A stretch of DNA of 64,000 nucleotides from Bacteroidota bacterium (GCA_027624855.1 JAQBTQ010000015.1:1-64000); one strand, 5' to 3'. Positions 1-8,525 are shown, counted from the first letter of the stretch. Numbers and translations are program-made. The notes: generated from the letters alone by a model not told the origin.

Positions 1-353
1 CCTTGCTGTGTTGCGTCATACTGGAACTTACCAGAAGGAACATCATCACTTTGTCCATGCTGCTCGACATAGATTACGTCTTCATTCGAATCACTGACCA
101 CAGTTTCATCAGACAAATCTGCATAATTAGACGAAGTAGCCACCCAAACCGTCATGCTCGTCGCAACGACTGTTGCTCCAATGGCAACCCTTCTTGCCAT
201 TTTCATCCTTCTCAACAGATCTAACTGCTGAGTCGCTCCATTCGATAACTGGTCCAACTCACGATTAATCGAGTTCCAATTCCCCTTTACATCGGGCTCA
301 AAGCCATCAAATGCCTTACGAATGTTGTTCAGCCAGTTTAAGTTTTCGCTCAT
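1..353 (-). CDS. Membrane protein partnered with ECF sigma factor (putative anti-sigma factor), partial
   Basis: The gene runs off the left edge, so only about 116 N-terminal residues are visible. Its ATG overlaps the TGA of the upstream sigma-factor gene (ATGA), which implies translational coupling. Residues 1-50 are charged and probably cytoplasmic. Residues about 55-73 form one hydrophobic segment (ARRVAIGATVVATSMTVWVA), followed by an acidic, probably periplasmic stretch. Short cytoplasmic domain, one membrane span and tight coupling to an ECF sigma gene are the usual layout of an anti-sigma factor. No zinc-finger (HxxxCxxC) anti-sigma motif is visible, so the role is inferred from position and topology only. 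Confidence 0.6.
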   Translation of the reverse strand, partial: MSENLNWLNNIRKAFDGFEPDVKGNWNSINRELDQLSNGATQQLDLLRRMKMARRVAIGATVVATSMTVWVATSSNYADLSDETVVSDSNEDVIYVEQHGQSDDVPSGKFQYDATQQ

Positions 354-919
354 TTCGCAACTTTCATTTGTTTCATACCCAACAAAATGTCTTGAACATT
401 TCGCTTGGCCTTAGCGAGGTTTGATTTTGACGCCCCCACAGAAATGCCGAGTTCATTAGCAATTTCTTGGTGGCTGTAGTTGTCAAAAACATATAAGTTA
501 AATACCGTCCGGTATGCGGGAGATAGCTCATTCATCGCCTTGAGAATTTCGTGCACCGAGAATGTTTCATCGGTGTCCGGAGTATCCTCCGATTCTTCAT
601 TAATCAGGCGCTCAAGCTGTGAGTCTTCTATAGCATCGACTGGGTTCGATTTCATTTTTCGCAAAAAATCGAGTGCTGTATTTACCATTATGCGTCTTAT
701 CCAACCTTCAAAAGAACCTTTCGAGGTGAACCCTTCAATGTTCGAGAACACTTTAAGGAACCCCTCTTGCACCATATCCTGGACCCGGTCATGATCGCCC
801 GAATACCGCAAACAAACGCCGAACATCAATCGATAATACCGTTCAAAGACCCACCGTTGAGACCGCCGATCTCCTCGCTTACATCCGTCGATATGTTTTC
901 GTAGTTCGCTTTCTGACAT
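350..919 (-). CDS. RNA polymerase sigma factor, ECF (sigma-70) family
   Basis: A 189-residue protein of typical ECF length. Region 2 lies at about residues 22-90 (RWVFERYYRLMFGVCLRYSG, then a VQDMVQEGFLKVF segment for core and -10 recognition). Region 4 lies at about 130-185, with the helix-turn-helix NYSHQEIANELGISVGASKS. The family directs RNA polymerase to a small regulon under control of a membrane-bound anti-sigma factor, which fits the overlapping downstream gene at 1-353. The 142-bp region up to divergent mnmA holds its promoter, but I could not pick out a convincing box. The target regulon cannot be deduced. Confidence 0.93.
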   Translation of the reverse strand: MSESELRKHIDGCKRGDRRSQRWVFERYYRLMFGVCLRYSGDHDRVQDMVQEGFLKVFSNIEGFTSKGSFEGWIRRIMVNTALDFLRKMKSNPVDAIEDSQLERLINEESEDTPDTDETFSVHEILKAMNELSPAYRTVFNLYVFDNYSHQEIANELGISVGASKSNLAKAKRNVQDILLGMKQMKVAK

Positions 920-1049
920 GGCTTCCGCCGCCTCTATGACGATAAATTAATAAAAGGGTTGCCTCACTTTGTAAATGACCCATTCAAGTTTACCATATTT
1001 TTTTCATTATCACAGTGTTACCAATCATGAACGACACTTAATTGGTAAT

Positions 1050-1057
1050 TAAATTTG
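1050..1057 (+). promoter_or_regulatory. Promoter -7 box of mnmA (TAAATTTG)
   Basis: TAAATTTG is a perfect match to the Bacteroidota -7 consensus TAnnTTTG. It is followed by CACC and then the ATG of mnmA, so transcription should begin at or next to the start codon. The 15-mer TAAATTTGCACCATG recurs exactly at recR. No clear -33 TTG element is visible. Confidence 0.65.
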
Positions 1058-1061
1058 CACC

Positions 1062-2225
1062 ATGAGAATTGTGGTTGGGCTATCAGGCGGCGTGGATTCC
1101 AGTGTAGCTGCATGGCTTTTGAAACAAGCAGGCCATGAAGTCATTGGTATTTTCATGAGAAATTGGCACGATGAATCTGTCATCATAGACAATGAATGCC
1201 CTTGGATTGACGATGCAAATGATGCCATGCTGGTCGCATCCCACTTAGGCATTCCTTTCCAAGTATTGGATCTCAGCGAGCAATACAAGGAGCGAATAGT
1301 GGACTACATGTTCGAGGAATATGCTTGCGGGAGAACTCCGAATCCTGACGTGCTGTGCAACAGAGAAATCAAGTTTGACTTGTTTCTACAATCCGCCTTG
1401 GACTTGGGCGCTGAATGTGTTGCCACAGGACATTACTGTAGGAAAGGCACAACAGAGGTGGATGGGAAGACTGTACACCAGTTGCTTGCAGGTGTAGACA
1501 ACAACAAAGACCAAAGCTACTTCCTCTGTCAACTCACCCAAGCTCAGCTTAGCCAAGCCGTTTTTCCTATCGGAGAGTTGACCAAGCCGGAGGTCAGAGA
1601 AATCGCTGAAAAAATTGATCTTCCGACGGCGAAAAAAAAGGACAGTCAAGGACTGTGCTTTATCGGAAAAGTCCGTCTTCCAGAATTCCTTCAGCAACAG
1701 TTGGAACCGAAAGAGGGCCACATCATCGAAATCTCTGCGGAACTTGCAGAATCGAAACGCGAGCAATCAGAGCAACCCATGGAACCGTTGAAGTGGCAAC
1801 GAGACGATGGTCAGGTCGTTGGAGCTCACCAAGGAGCTCACTTCTTTACGGTCGGTCAACGAAGAGGCATTCAAGTAGGAGGAAAACCCGAGCCTCTTTT
1901 TGTCATAGAAAAGAACGTGGAAGAAAACATCCTATACGTTGGTCAAGGTGAGAATCATCCAGGATTGATGCGTTCAGCTTTGCGAATCCAGCTTGATGAG
2001 GCGCATTGGATACGAACCGACTTAGCATTGAAGGACGGGGAATCAACTGACGATTATCATTTCCGAATTCGGTACCGCCAACCTTTACAAGGTGGAAAGC
2101 TTGAACGCAAGGGCAACGCTCTATTCATTTGGTTCGATGATCCCCAATCGGGAATCGCAGCAGGTCAATTTGCTGCTTGGTACCGAGGCGATGAGTGCAT
2201 CGGCTCCGGTGTGATTGCGTCTTGA
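1062..2225 (+). CDS. mnmA: tRNA-specific 2-thiouridylase MnmA
   Basis: 387 residues. MnmA makes 2-thiouridine at wobble U34 of Lys, Glu and Gln tRNAs by ATP activation of the uridine and persulfide sulfur transfer. The PP-loop SGGVDSS lies at residues 8-14. The catalytic cysteine is C99 in [12 protein letters not shown], and the second cysteine is C199 in SQGLCFIG, together forming the usual catalytic pair. The C-terminal beta-barrel domains follow ([11 protein letters not shown]). The start is fixed by [10 protein letters not shown] and by the promoter box 4 nt upstream. It is divergent from the sigma-factor gene and is followed by an unrelated secreted-protein gene. Confidence 0.97.
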   Translation: MRIVVGLSGGVDSSVAAWLLKQAGHEVIGIFMRNWHDESVIIDNECPWIDDANDAMLVASHLGIPFQVLDLSEQYKERIVDYMFEEYACGRTPNPDVLCNREIKFDLFLQSALDLGAECVATGHYCRKGTTEVDGKTVHQLLAGVDNNKDQSYFLCQLTQAQLSQAVFPIGELTKPEVREIAEKIDLPTAKKKDSQGLCFIGKVRLPEFLQQQLEPKEGHIIEISAELAESKREQSEQPMEPLKWQRDDGQVVGAHQGAHFFTVGQRRGIQVGGKPEPLFVIEKNVEENILYVGQGENHPGLMRSALRIQLDEAHWIRTDLALKDGESTDDYHFRIRYRQPLQGGKLERKGNALFIWFDDPQSGIAAGQFAAWYRGDECIGSGVIAS

Positions 2226-2299
2226 AGCAAATAACCAATTGCGCGCAACCTTTTGCAAATTATTTTGTTTCTAACTTGAACTCTCTAAGTCAACCTGTA

Positions 2300-5230
2300 A
2301 TGAAGCGCATTCTAACCTTTGCTTTCCTATTCCTACTATCCTATGTGCCGTCTCATGCGCAAACTGATTGCGAGTTCGAAGGACTGATCACAGTTGATGC
2401 GGGAATTTGGGGAAGCGAAATCAGTTGGACCATTTCAAATGAATCGAATGAGGTGATTTTGGAAGGAGGAAACTATGCGATGTATCAATCTGATACCCTT
2501 ACTTACTGCTTCAATCCAGGCTGCTACACCCTTAGGTTATTTGATTCATTTGGTGATGGTTGGAATGGCGGATCGATTTCCGTGAACTTTCCAGACTCTG
2601 GGTTGATGCTCGGAGAATTCACGCTGGAAAATGGCGATTTTGGAGTGTTTGGACTATCCGTTTGGGCTGAGTGTGAGGCGGTCAATGAGGAAGATGAAGT
2701 TTTTGGCTGCACCAATCCTGAAGCTGATAATTACAACCCGTCAGCAACGGTTGATGATGGCACTTGCAACAATGAATGCAATGACGCAGATGCGTATTCA
2801 CTGCTCTATCTGTGCACGTTCAATGATGGTCAGAATGTCGCTTTGGAAATTACCGATTCATCTGGAGAGGTTTTATACGCTGGAGAGAATTATGACGATT
2901 ATGACATCATCTACCTCGACCTCTGTTTTGCATCAGGATGTTTTACTGCAACCTTGACCAATACCGCTGGAGATGGTGGATGGTATGGCGGGTATTTTTA
3001 CATAAACTCCAATGGAGCGCAAATTGTATACGCCACGCTTCCAGATGACAGCACCGAATGGAGTTTTGACTTTTCACTCGATGGGTCATGTGGAGACGTT
3101 TTTGGTTGCACTGACCCCGTCGCTCCGAATTACAATCCAGAGGCGACTGTCGACGACGGAACTTGCCTTCCTTCATGCGAATGCGATGATGAACCGATTG
3201 AACCCGTTTGTGGCATGAATTGGTTCACAGGCGAACTGATCACTTTTAACAACCTATGCGAGCTCGAATGCGCGGGAGCCTACTTCTACTGGGAAGGAGA
3301 TTGTGCTGATCAGCCCATCTATGGATGCATGGATGAAGACGCCTTGAATTACGATCCATCGGCAACAGCGGATAGTGGAGGATGCCTCTACCCCATTGAT
3401 TGCGCGTCTTCTACTTCCATTTCAATTACTTCAGAAATAGCATGGAACGATAGCACATATGATTGGGGTGGATTTCCATTGTACAGCTGGTACATTTCAA
3501 ACGCCACCAGCGCCTGGTATAATTACGTGACGTATGCAACAGCAGAGGGCGTTATGGTAACCGAAGGATGCATAGAAGACGGTTGTTACAATTTCACCGT
3601 GTACAACAATGGTTTTGCTGAACTCGAAGGAAGCATTCAGGTCATCCTAGGCGAAGACACACTCAACTATGAAGTGAGCAATGATCAATTTCAATCCACT
3701 TTTGGACTCGGCGTCAACGTTGATGATTGTGAGCCCTTTGTGCCAGGCTGCACAGACGAAGATGCCATTAACTACAATCCCGACGCTACAGAAGACAATG
3801 GGTCTTGCATTTATCCATTGAACTGTGATGAAGGAGAAATTCCAGGGCAACTTTATGTCTGCACTTTTTCACAAGGCTATGCCGTGGGTTTGACCATTGA
3901 AGATGAAGAAGGAAACATTCTATTCGACCAACAGGGATTCGATGATGTAGCGATTATATACTTAGACATTTGCGTTGATGCCACTGCATGCTATACCGCG
4001 ACCATGAGCAACCTCATTGGAGATGAATCATGGTATGGAGGTTACTTCTACTTGAATGCAGGCAATGTTCAGTTGGTGTACGAGTCACTCGATGGAAATC
4101 TAAGCACCGAAGTGGTTCAATTCTCGCTTGACGGGAATTGTGGTGACGTCTTGGGATGCACGGATCCGCTGGCAGCAAATTTCAATCCCGATGCGACAAT
4201 CGATAATGGATCGTGCATCTACCCTGTAGATTGCGAAGGACTTATCACGGTAAGCGGTGCGTTAACACCAAGCACTTGGCCCGAAGAGATCGTATGGGCT
4301 TTGATTGATGCGGAAGGAACTATTTGGTGGGAAGGTTTTGGATTGGACGCAGCGTCCTTTGAATTCTGCGTTCCGCCGGGCTGTTACATTCTTCAAATGG
4401 TTGATCTTTTCGGAGATGGTTGGGATGAATCGGTCCTTACGCTCTATTTTGAGGGTGAAGGAATGGATTTTACCCTGAGCAACGGCAGTTTCTTGGAAAC
4501 AAACATTGGAATCGGTGCAAGTTGTGACGACGAGCCAGACCCCATCGTCGGATGCACGGATGCAGGAGCCATCAATTATAATCCCGCGGCGACAGAAGAT
4601 GACGGATCTTGCGAGTTTTCAGCTTGCCCAACCAATGAAGTGACGTTTGTTACGGTAACATTGGAAGATGGAATGAGCCTTGGTTGGAGCTTAGGGGGAG
4701 GATCGCTGGATGCCACCTCAAACATTGGAGGTGGATTGTATGCAAACAACAGCAGCCATAGCTACACTGCATGCCTTGCGAACGATTGTTATGAAATTAC
4801 GATGTGGGACATGAATGCGGATGGTTGGAACGGCGGTTGGATTGAAGTTTGGATGAATGATGAATTGATCACTTCCGAATCGCTTGAAGAAGGATTCATG
4901 AGCTCAATGTCACTCGGAATTAATGAGGAATGTGAGGAAATTGACACGGGTGGATCTCCTTTTTCTTTCCCTGACCCAATCGGGTTTGCACCTTATCCCA
5001 ATCCAACCGAAGGCGAAACGAATCTCAACGGTTCAGGATGGGACCAACACCTGCCCATAGAATTGGAAATGCGCGATGTCACAGGGCGAGTGGTCATGAA
5101 GCGAACAATCACCATTGGAGGGGATTTGAGCCAGTGGATCATTCAAACCGAAGAGTTTCAGGCGGGTCTTTACCTAATAACAGGAAATCAAGCGGGAAGA
5201 ACGGCTAGCACTGAATTGATCGTACGATAA
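2300..5230 (+). CDS. Large secreted modular protein with six Cys-flanked repeats, Kazal-like domain and T9SS sorting domain
   Basis: 976 residues from the ATG at 2300. An upstream in-frame start would run into mnmA and precede the signal peptide, so it was not used. Residues 1-21 are a signal peptide (MKRILTFAFLFLLSYVPSHAQ). Six beta-rich modules of about 100 residues alternate with six 20-residue repeats, GC(T/M)xxxAxNYNPxATxDxGxC, at C137, C270, C343, C484, C620 and C752. Several modules contain GCYxxxxxDxFGDGW-like motifs. Residues 293-335 resemble a Kazal inhibitor domain. The last roughly 85 residues (from PYPNPTEGETNL) match a type A T9SS C-terminal sorting domain. It is probably exported by T9SS and anchored or released at the cell surface. 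An adhesin or protease-inhibitor role is only inference; no enzymatic domain is visible. Confidence 0.9.
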   Translation: MKRILTFAFLFLLSYVPSHAQTDCEFEGLITVDAGIWGSEISWTISNESNEVILEGGNYAMYQSDTLTYCFNPGCYTLRLFDSFGDGWNGGSISVNFPDSGLMLGEFTLENGDFGVFGLSVWAECEAVNEEDEVFGCTNPEADNYNPSATVDDGTCNNECNDADAYSLLYLCTFNDGQNVALEITDSSGEVLYAGENYDDYDIIYLDLCFASGCFTATLTNTAGDGGWYGGYFYINSNGAQIVYATLPDDSTEWSFDFSLDGSCGDVFGCTDPVAPNYNPEATVDDGTCLPSCECDDEPIEPVCGMNWFTGELITFNNLCELECAGAYFYWEGDCADQPIYGCMDEDALNYDPSATADSGGCLYPIDCASSTSISITSEIAWNDSTYDWGGFPLYSWYISNATSAWYNYVTYATAEGVMVTEGCIEDGCYNFTVYNNGFAELEGSIQVILGEDTLNYEVSNDQFQSTFGLGVNVDDCEPFVPGCTDEDAINYNPDATEDNGSCIYPLNCDEGEIPGQLYVCTFSQGYAVGLTIEDEEGNILFDQQGFDDVAIIYLDICVDATACYTATMSNLIGDESWYGGYFYLNAGNVQLVYESLDGNLSTEVVQFSLDGNCGDVLGCTDPLAANFNPDATIDNGSCIYPVDCEGLITVSGALTPSTWPEEIVWALIDAEGTIWWEGFGLDAASFEFCVPPGCYILQMVDLFGDGWDESVLTLYFEGEGMDFTLSNGSFLETNIGIGASCDDEPDPIVGCTDAGAINYNPAATEDDGSCEFSACPTNEVTFVTVTLEDGMSLGWSLGGGSLDATSNIGGGLYANNSSHSYTACLANDCYEITMWDMNADGWNGGWIEVWMNDELITSESLEEGFMSSMSLGINEECEEIDTGGSPFSFPDPIGFAPYPNPTEGETNLNGSGWDQHLPIELEMRDVTGRVVMKRTITIGGDLSQWIIQTEEFQAGLYLITGNQAGRTASTELIVR
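2708..4612 (+). repeat. Six in-frame copies of a Cys-flanked Asp/Asn-rich coding repeat
   Basis: Each copy encodes C(T/M)xxxAxN(Y/F)(N/D)PxATxDxGxC, exactly 20 residues from Cys to Cys. Cysteine pairs are at residues 137/156, 270/289, 343/362, 484/503, 620/639 and 752/771 of the secreted protein. The copies separate larger beta-rich modules. Conserved Asp/Asn positions suggest calcium-stabilised, disulfide-closed linkers; the metal role is inferred. Confidence 0.85.
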
Positions 5231-5250
5231 CTAAATCGTACGATAACTAA
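5219..5250. repeat. Perfect 16-bp tandem duplication containing a 10-bp palindrome
   Basis: ATCGTACGATAACTAA occurs twice back to back (5219-5234 and 5235-5250). The first copy includes the last codons and stop of the secreted-protein gene. Each copy contains the perfect palindrome ATCGTACGAT, with centres 16 bp apart. Confidence 0.9.
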
Positions 5251-5266
5251 GTGGTATATTGAAATC

Positions 5267-5292
5267 ACCGTCCCCTAGGATATAGGGACGGT
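5267..5292. terminator. Hairpin between convergent genes, putative bidirectional terminator
   Basis: ACCGTCCC (5267-5274) pairs perfectly with GGGACGGT (5285-5292) across a 10-nt loop. It lies between the convergent secreted-protein gene and the GT2 gene. There is no long T run on either side, so termination is likely but not certain. Confidence 0.55.
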
Positions 5293-5295
5293 TCA

Positions 5296-6267
5296 CTATT
5301 TTGGGATCACCCGTTCCGTGACTTGGTAATCATGTCTGCGCGGATCGTTGCGAGAGGTCATCTCAGCTAAAAATCCGGTTAAGAAAAACTGGGCTCCTAT
5401 TACCATTCCAATCAGTGAAACGTAAAAGGCTGAAATTTCAGTGATATTTCTGGTTGGATTTCCCTCCAAGATGCTAATCCATTTGCTGATTGCGATGTAA
5501 GAGAAGCCGATCAAGCTGCCTAGAAACATCAGCACCCCAAGTGATCCGAAGAAATGCATCGGTTTTCTTGAAAACCGAGACATGAACCCGATGGTCATCA
5601 AATCGAGGAATCCGTTGATGAACCGCTCCATACCAAATTTTGACGACCCATACTTTCTCGCTTGGTGCTGCACCACTTGTTCTCCAATGCGATCATATCC
5701 CGCACTCTTTGCCAAAATTGGGATATAACGATGCATCTCACCTTGGAGCTCAATCGCCTTGACCACCTCCAAACGATACGCCTTCAATCCGCAATTAAAA
5801 TCGTGCAATTGTATCCCACTTACCCAGCGGGTGGCTGCGTTGTAAAGTCGCGTTGGTATCGTTTTACTGATGGGGTCATGGCGCTTCTTTTTCCAGCCGC
5901 TGACCATATCAAATCCTTCTTCTAATATTTTTCGCTCCAACTCGGGAATCTCTTCAGGGGAATCCTGCAAATCAGCATCCATCGTTACCACGACCTTGCC
6001 TTTCGCTGATCCAAAACCCAAATGCAATCCTGCACTTTTGCCATAATTCTTTGCCATGCGAATACCAACCACGCGGGCGGGATCGGCTTGAGCAATTTCC
6101 TGCACCACTTGCCATGAACCATCGCGGCTTCCATCATCAATAAAAATGATTTCATACGCTCTTCCAGAGAGCACTTTATCGATCCAACCCTTTAATTCAC
6201 GAAGGCTTTCTTCTTCATTAAACAGTGGAACGACGATGGACAGCTCTATTTCATTCATTGACTTCAT
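5296..6267 (-). CDS. Glycosyltransferase family 2 (DPM1/GtrB-like), membrane-anchored
   Basis: 323 residues. The N-terminal GT2 fold starts ELSIVVPLFNEEESL, with nucleotide-binding IIFIDDGSRDGSW and metal-binding MDADLQDSPEEI. Two C-terminal membrane spans follow (FFGSLGVLMFLGSLIGFSYI and AFYVSLIGMVIGAQFFLTGF). This architecture belongs to enzymes that move a sugar from UDP/GDP-sugar to undecaprenyl or dolichyl phosphate at the inner membrane. The start could also be the ATG at 6258 (MNEIELS). It lies just downstream of the DUF4199 gene on the same strand, a pairing I recognise from other Bacteroidota genomes. The donor sugar cannot be told. Confidence 0.9.
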   Translation of the reverse strand: MKSMNEIELSIVVPLFNEEESLRELKGWIDKVLSGRAYEIIFIDDGSRDGSWQVVQEIAQADPARVVGIRMAKNYGKSAGLHLGFGSAKGKVVVTMDADLQDSPEEIPELERKILEEGFDMVSGWKKKRHDPISKTIPTRLYNAATRWVSGIQLHDFNCGLKAYRLEVVKAIELQGEMHRYIPILAKSAGYDRIGEQVVQHQARKYGSSKFGMERFINGFLDLMTIGFMSRFSRKPMHFFGSLGVLMFLGSLIGFSYIAISKWISILEGNPTRNITEISAFYVSLIGMVIGAQFFLTGFLAEMTSRNDPRRHDYQVTERVIPK

Positions 6268-6334
6268 GCACTCAATGCAATACGTTTCGCAATTAATCTA
6301 TGTTTCAAAAGACTTATTTTCAAGGGACTTCGAT

Positions 6335-6853
6335 TCAAAAAAACTTCGGATTTGATCTTTGCATAATGGCACCAACGATGAGTGCTCCAATGGCCCAAAA
6401 GAGAATCCCAAACACCCAGCCTATGAGCTTTCCAAAAGGATTCATCCAATACTCCAAGTCTGCTGGCATCTTATCCAACTCAGACTTGGGAATCAGTTGA
6501 GTAAAACCAGAGTCCTCAAATTCTGCCATAATTTGCTCGATCATTTTTGCATTGAGCTCGGGGTCCAAAATCGAACTCAATACGATGTCAATCACTACTC
6601 CAAATAAAGTCGCCACGGTAGCTGCTGACAAAGCAACAAAGAAAGCCCGACCAAAAGTCAAAAACCCATCGCCTGCATTGCGTTCCATGGAGCAGGCCAG
6701 GAACATGCCAGCAACGACTAAAACAAGCTGACCAAAACCTACCCATCCACTCATCAATGCTTCCACACCATAGAGGTAAGCAACCAACTTGATGACCACA
6801 ATGATCATGCCTGCTGCCGCGCCTTGTTGAATAGCCAGAACCGGTATTTTCAT
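6335..6853 (-). CDS. DUF4199 domain-containing membrane protein
   Basis: 172 residues from ATG 6853 (MKIPVLAIQQGAAAGMIIVV). About four hydrophobic segments are visible: residues 8-28, 36-58, 70-95, and 145-165 near the C-terminus (GWVFGILFWAIGALIVGAIM). This matches the DUF4199 family of small Bacteroidota inner-membrane proteins of unknown function. It precedes the GT2 gene on the same strand with a 67-bp gap. A longer reading upstream lacks a good start and would cross the promoter box. A role with the glycosyltransferase is inference from gene order. Confidence 0.85.
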   Translation of the reverse strand: MKIPVLAIQQGAAAGMIIVVIKLVAYLYGVEALMSGWVGFGQLVLVVAGMFLACSMERNAGDGFLTFGRAFFVALSAATVATLFGVVIDIVLSSILDPELNAKMIEQIMAEFEDSGFTQLIPKSELDKMPADLEYWMNPFGKLIGWVFGILFWAIGALIVGAIMQRSNPKFF

Positions 6854-6857
6854 AACC

Positions 6858-6865
6858 GCAAGGTA
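6858..6865 (-). promoter_or_regulatory. Promoter-like box of the DUF4199 gene (TACCTTGC)
   Basis: On the minus strand TACCTTGC is followed by GGTT and then ATG. The same box with the same 4-nt gap precedes hutI. It matches TAnnTT and deviates from TAnnTTTG at the last two bases. It faces the SRP RNA promoter with 21 bp between the boxes. Confidence 0.5.
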
Positions 6866-6886
6866 GCACAACCACACATTTCATGG

Positions 6887-6894
6887 TATCTTTG
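6887..6894 (+). promoter_or_regulatory. Promoter -7 box of SRP RNA (TATCTTTG)
   Basis: TATCTTTG matches TAnnTTTG perfectly. It ends 4 nt before the predicted 5' end of the SRP RNA stem (GGGGCAAG at 6899), which calibrates where transcription starts relative to this box in this genome. Confidence 0.7.
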
Positions 6895-6898
6895 CTCA

Positions 6899-6996
6899 GG
6901 GGCAAGTCTCTTACGACCAGCTCCCGTCAACTCCCCCAGGGCCGGAAGGCAGCAAGGGTAGACGGTTGTAGCGGTGCGATAGGAATCGCTTGCCCC
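6899..6996 (+). ncRNA. ffs: Signal recognition particle RNA, small bacterial type (4.5S)
   Basis: About 98 nt. The ends GGGGCAAG (6899-6906) and CTTGCCCC (6989-6996) are complementary and close the long stem. The conserved Ffh-binding domain with GGAA tetraloop is visible as GGCCGGAAGGCAGCAAGG. A run of five T follows the 3' end. The RNA is the scaffold of SRP for co-translational membrane targeting. It lies only 23 bp upstream of accC. Confidence 0.95.
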
Positions 6997-7019
6997 TTTT
7001 TGCTTCTTCTCCCTATTCG

Positions 7020-8525
7020 ATGCCTACCCAGAAAATCCAAAAAATTCTCGTTGCCAATCGCGGCGAAATTGCCTTACGCATCATGCGAACGGCAAGGGAA
7101 ATGGGAATCAAAACGGTAGCTATTTATTCTGAAGCCGATAAAGAAGCCGTTTTCTCTCGGTTTGCTGACGAGGCTTATCACATCGGTCCTGCCCCTTCGA
7201 GTGAAAGCTACCTCGTTGCAGACAAAATCATCGAGGTCGCAAAGAAATCCGGAGCGGATGCCATCCATCCAGGGTATGGATTCTTATCGGAGAATGCCTC
7301 TTTTGCACGGCAAGCAATTCAGGAAGGGCTCATATTCATTGGTCCGGGAGCCGAAGCCATTCAGACGATGGGATCGAAGTTGGCGGCAAAAGAAGCGGTA
7401 AAACCTTTCAATGTCCCGCTCGTCCCTGGAACAGACCACCCAATCAGCAACCCGGCTGAAGCCCTAGAGATAGCAGATCGCATCGGCTATCCAATTCTCA
7501 TTAAGGCCAGTGCAGGCGGTGGCGGAAAAGGAATGAGGGTCATCGAAAATCCGGAGCAGCTGGAAAATGGATTTGATCGCGCAGTATCAGAAGCAAAAAA
7601 TGCTTTTGGTGATGGTTCAGTCTTCATAGAGCGATTCGTCAATTCTCCACGTCACATTGAAATTCAAATCCTTGCGGATTCTCATGGAAACATCGTTCAT
7701 CTTTTTGAACGAGAATGCAGCATCCAAAGAAGGCATCAAAAGGTCGTTGAGGAAGCTCCTTCATCCGTGCTAACTCCTGCGTTGAGAGATGCCATGGGGC
7801 AAAGTGCCATTGAAGTCGCTCGCAGTTGCAATTACGTTGGTGCCGGTACGGTGGAATTTCTATTGGATGACCAACATCGGTACTATTTCTTGGAAATGAA
7901 TACACGACTCCAGGTGGAACATCCGGTGACCGAATGCATCACCAATGTTGATTTGGTTCGTGAACAAATTCGAATTGCTGAAGGTCATCCCCTTTCCTTT
8001 CGTCAAGAAGATCTTGCAATCCGAGGTCATGCAATCGAAATTCGTGTCTATGCAGAAGATGCGAAAAATGGATTTCTTCCAGACACTGGCAAGCTTGATC
8101 GCTACAGAATTCCAACAGGTCCGGGCATTCGCGTTGATGATGGTGTAGAGGAAGGCCAAGAAATACCGATCCATTACGATCCCATGCTCGCCAAATTGGT
8201 GGTATTTGGGCATGACCGTCAATCCGCTATCGATCGCTGCATTCACGCCATTGACGACTACGAGATTTCTGGAGTTCAAACGACGCTCGATTTTGGCAGA
8301 TTTGCTATTTCACATGAGGCTTTCCGTTCAGGAGATTTCGACACCCACTTTGTTGATCAGTACTTCGAGCCGCAAATGCTTGAACGCCCTATTTCTTGCA
8401 CCAGTGAGGAAATCGCTCAACTCACAGTCGGGTTGGTCAATCGAACAAAAGCCGTTTCAGTGAATGGTGCTCCGAAAAGCGAATCAGCAGCATCTTCCTG
8501 GACGAAACGGAGACTTTCCAATTAA
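7020..8525 (+). CDS. accC: Biotin carboxylase subunit of an acyl-CoA carboxylase (AccC-like)
   Basis: 501 residues from ATG 7020 (MPTQKIQKILVANRGEIALR); an earlier in-frame start would lie inside the SRP RNA. Order of features: N-terminal domain (HPGYGFLSENASFA), ATP-grasp with glycine-rich KASAGGGGKGMR, catalytic MNTRLQVEHPVTE, and the C-terminal biotin-carboxylase lobe. It carboxylates biotin on a carrier protein using ATP and bicarbonate. It is about 50 residues longer than E. coli AccC; the low-complexity C-terminus is unassigned. No carrier or carboxyltransferase gene is adjacent, so acetyl-CoA versus propionyl-CoA carboxylase cannot be settled here. It converges on the sirtuin gene with overlapping stop codons. 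Confidence 0.92.
   Translation: MPTQKIQKILVANRGEIALRIMRTAREMGIKTVAIYSEADKEAVFSRFADEAYHIGPAPSSESYLVADKIIEVAKKSGADAIHPGYGFLSENASFARQAIQEGLIFIGPGAEAIQTMGSKLAAKEAVKPFNVPLVPGTDHPISNPAEALEIADRIGYPILIKASAGGGGKGMRVIENPEQLENGFDRAVSEAKNAFGDGSVFIERFVNSPRHIEIQILADSHGNIVHLFERECSIQRRHQKVVEEAPSSVLTPALRDAMGQSAIEVARSCNYVGAGTVEFLLDDQHRYYFLEMNTRLQVEHPVTECITNVDLVREQIRIAEGHPLSFRQEDLAIRGHAIEIRVYAEDAKNGFLPDTGKLDRYRIPTGPGIRVDDGVEEGQEIPIHYDPMLAKLVVFGHDRQSAIDRCIHAIDDYEISGVQTTLDFGRFAISHEAFRSGDFDTHFVDQYFEPQMLERPISCTSEEIAQLTVGLVNRTKAVSVNGAPKSESAASSWTKRRLSN

Noticed and set aside
2195-2299. Longer N-terminus of the secreted T9SS protein overlapping mnmA
   Set aside because: It precedes an obvious signal peptide starting at ATG 2300 and runs into mnmA; the later start was used.
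6990-7019. Earlier accC start inside the SRP RNA
   Set aside because: It would read through the SRP RNA 3' end; ATG 7020 gives the expected N-terminus MPTQKIQKILVANRGEIA.
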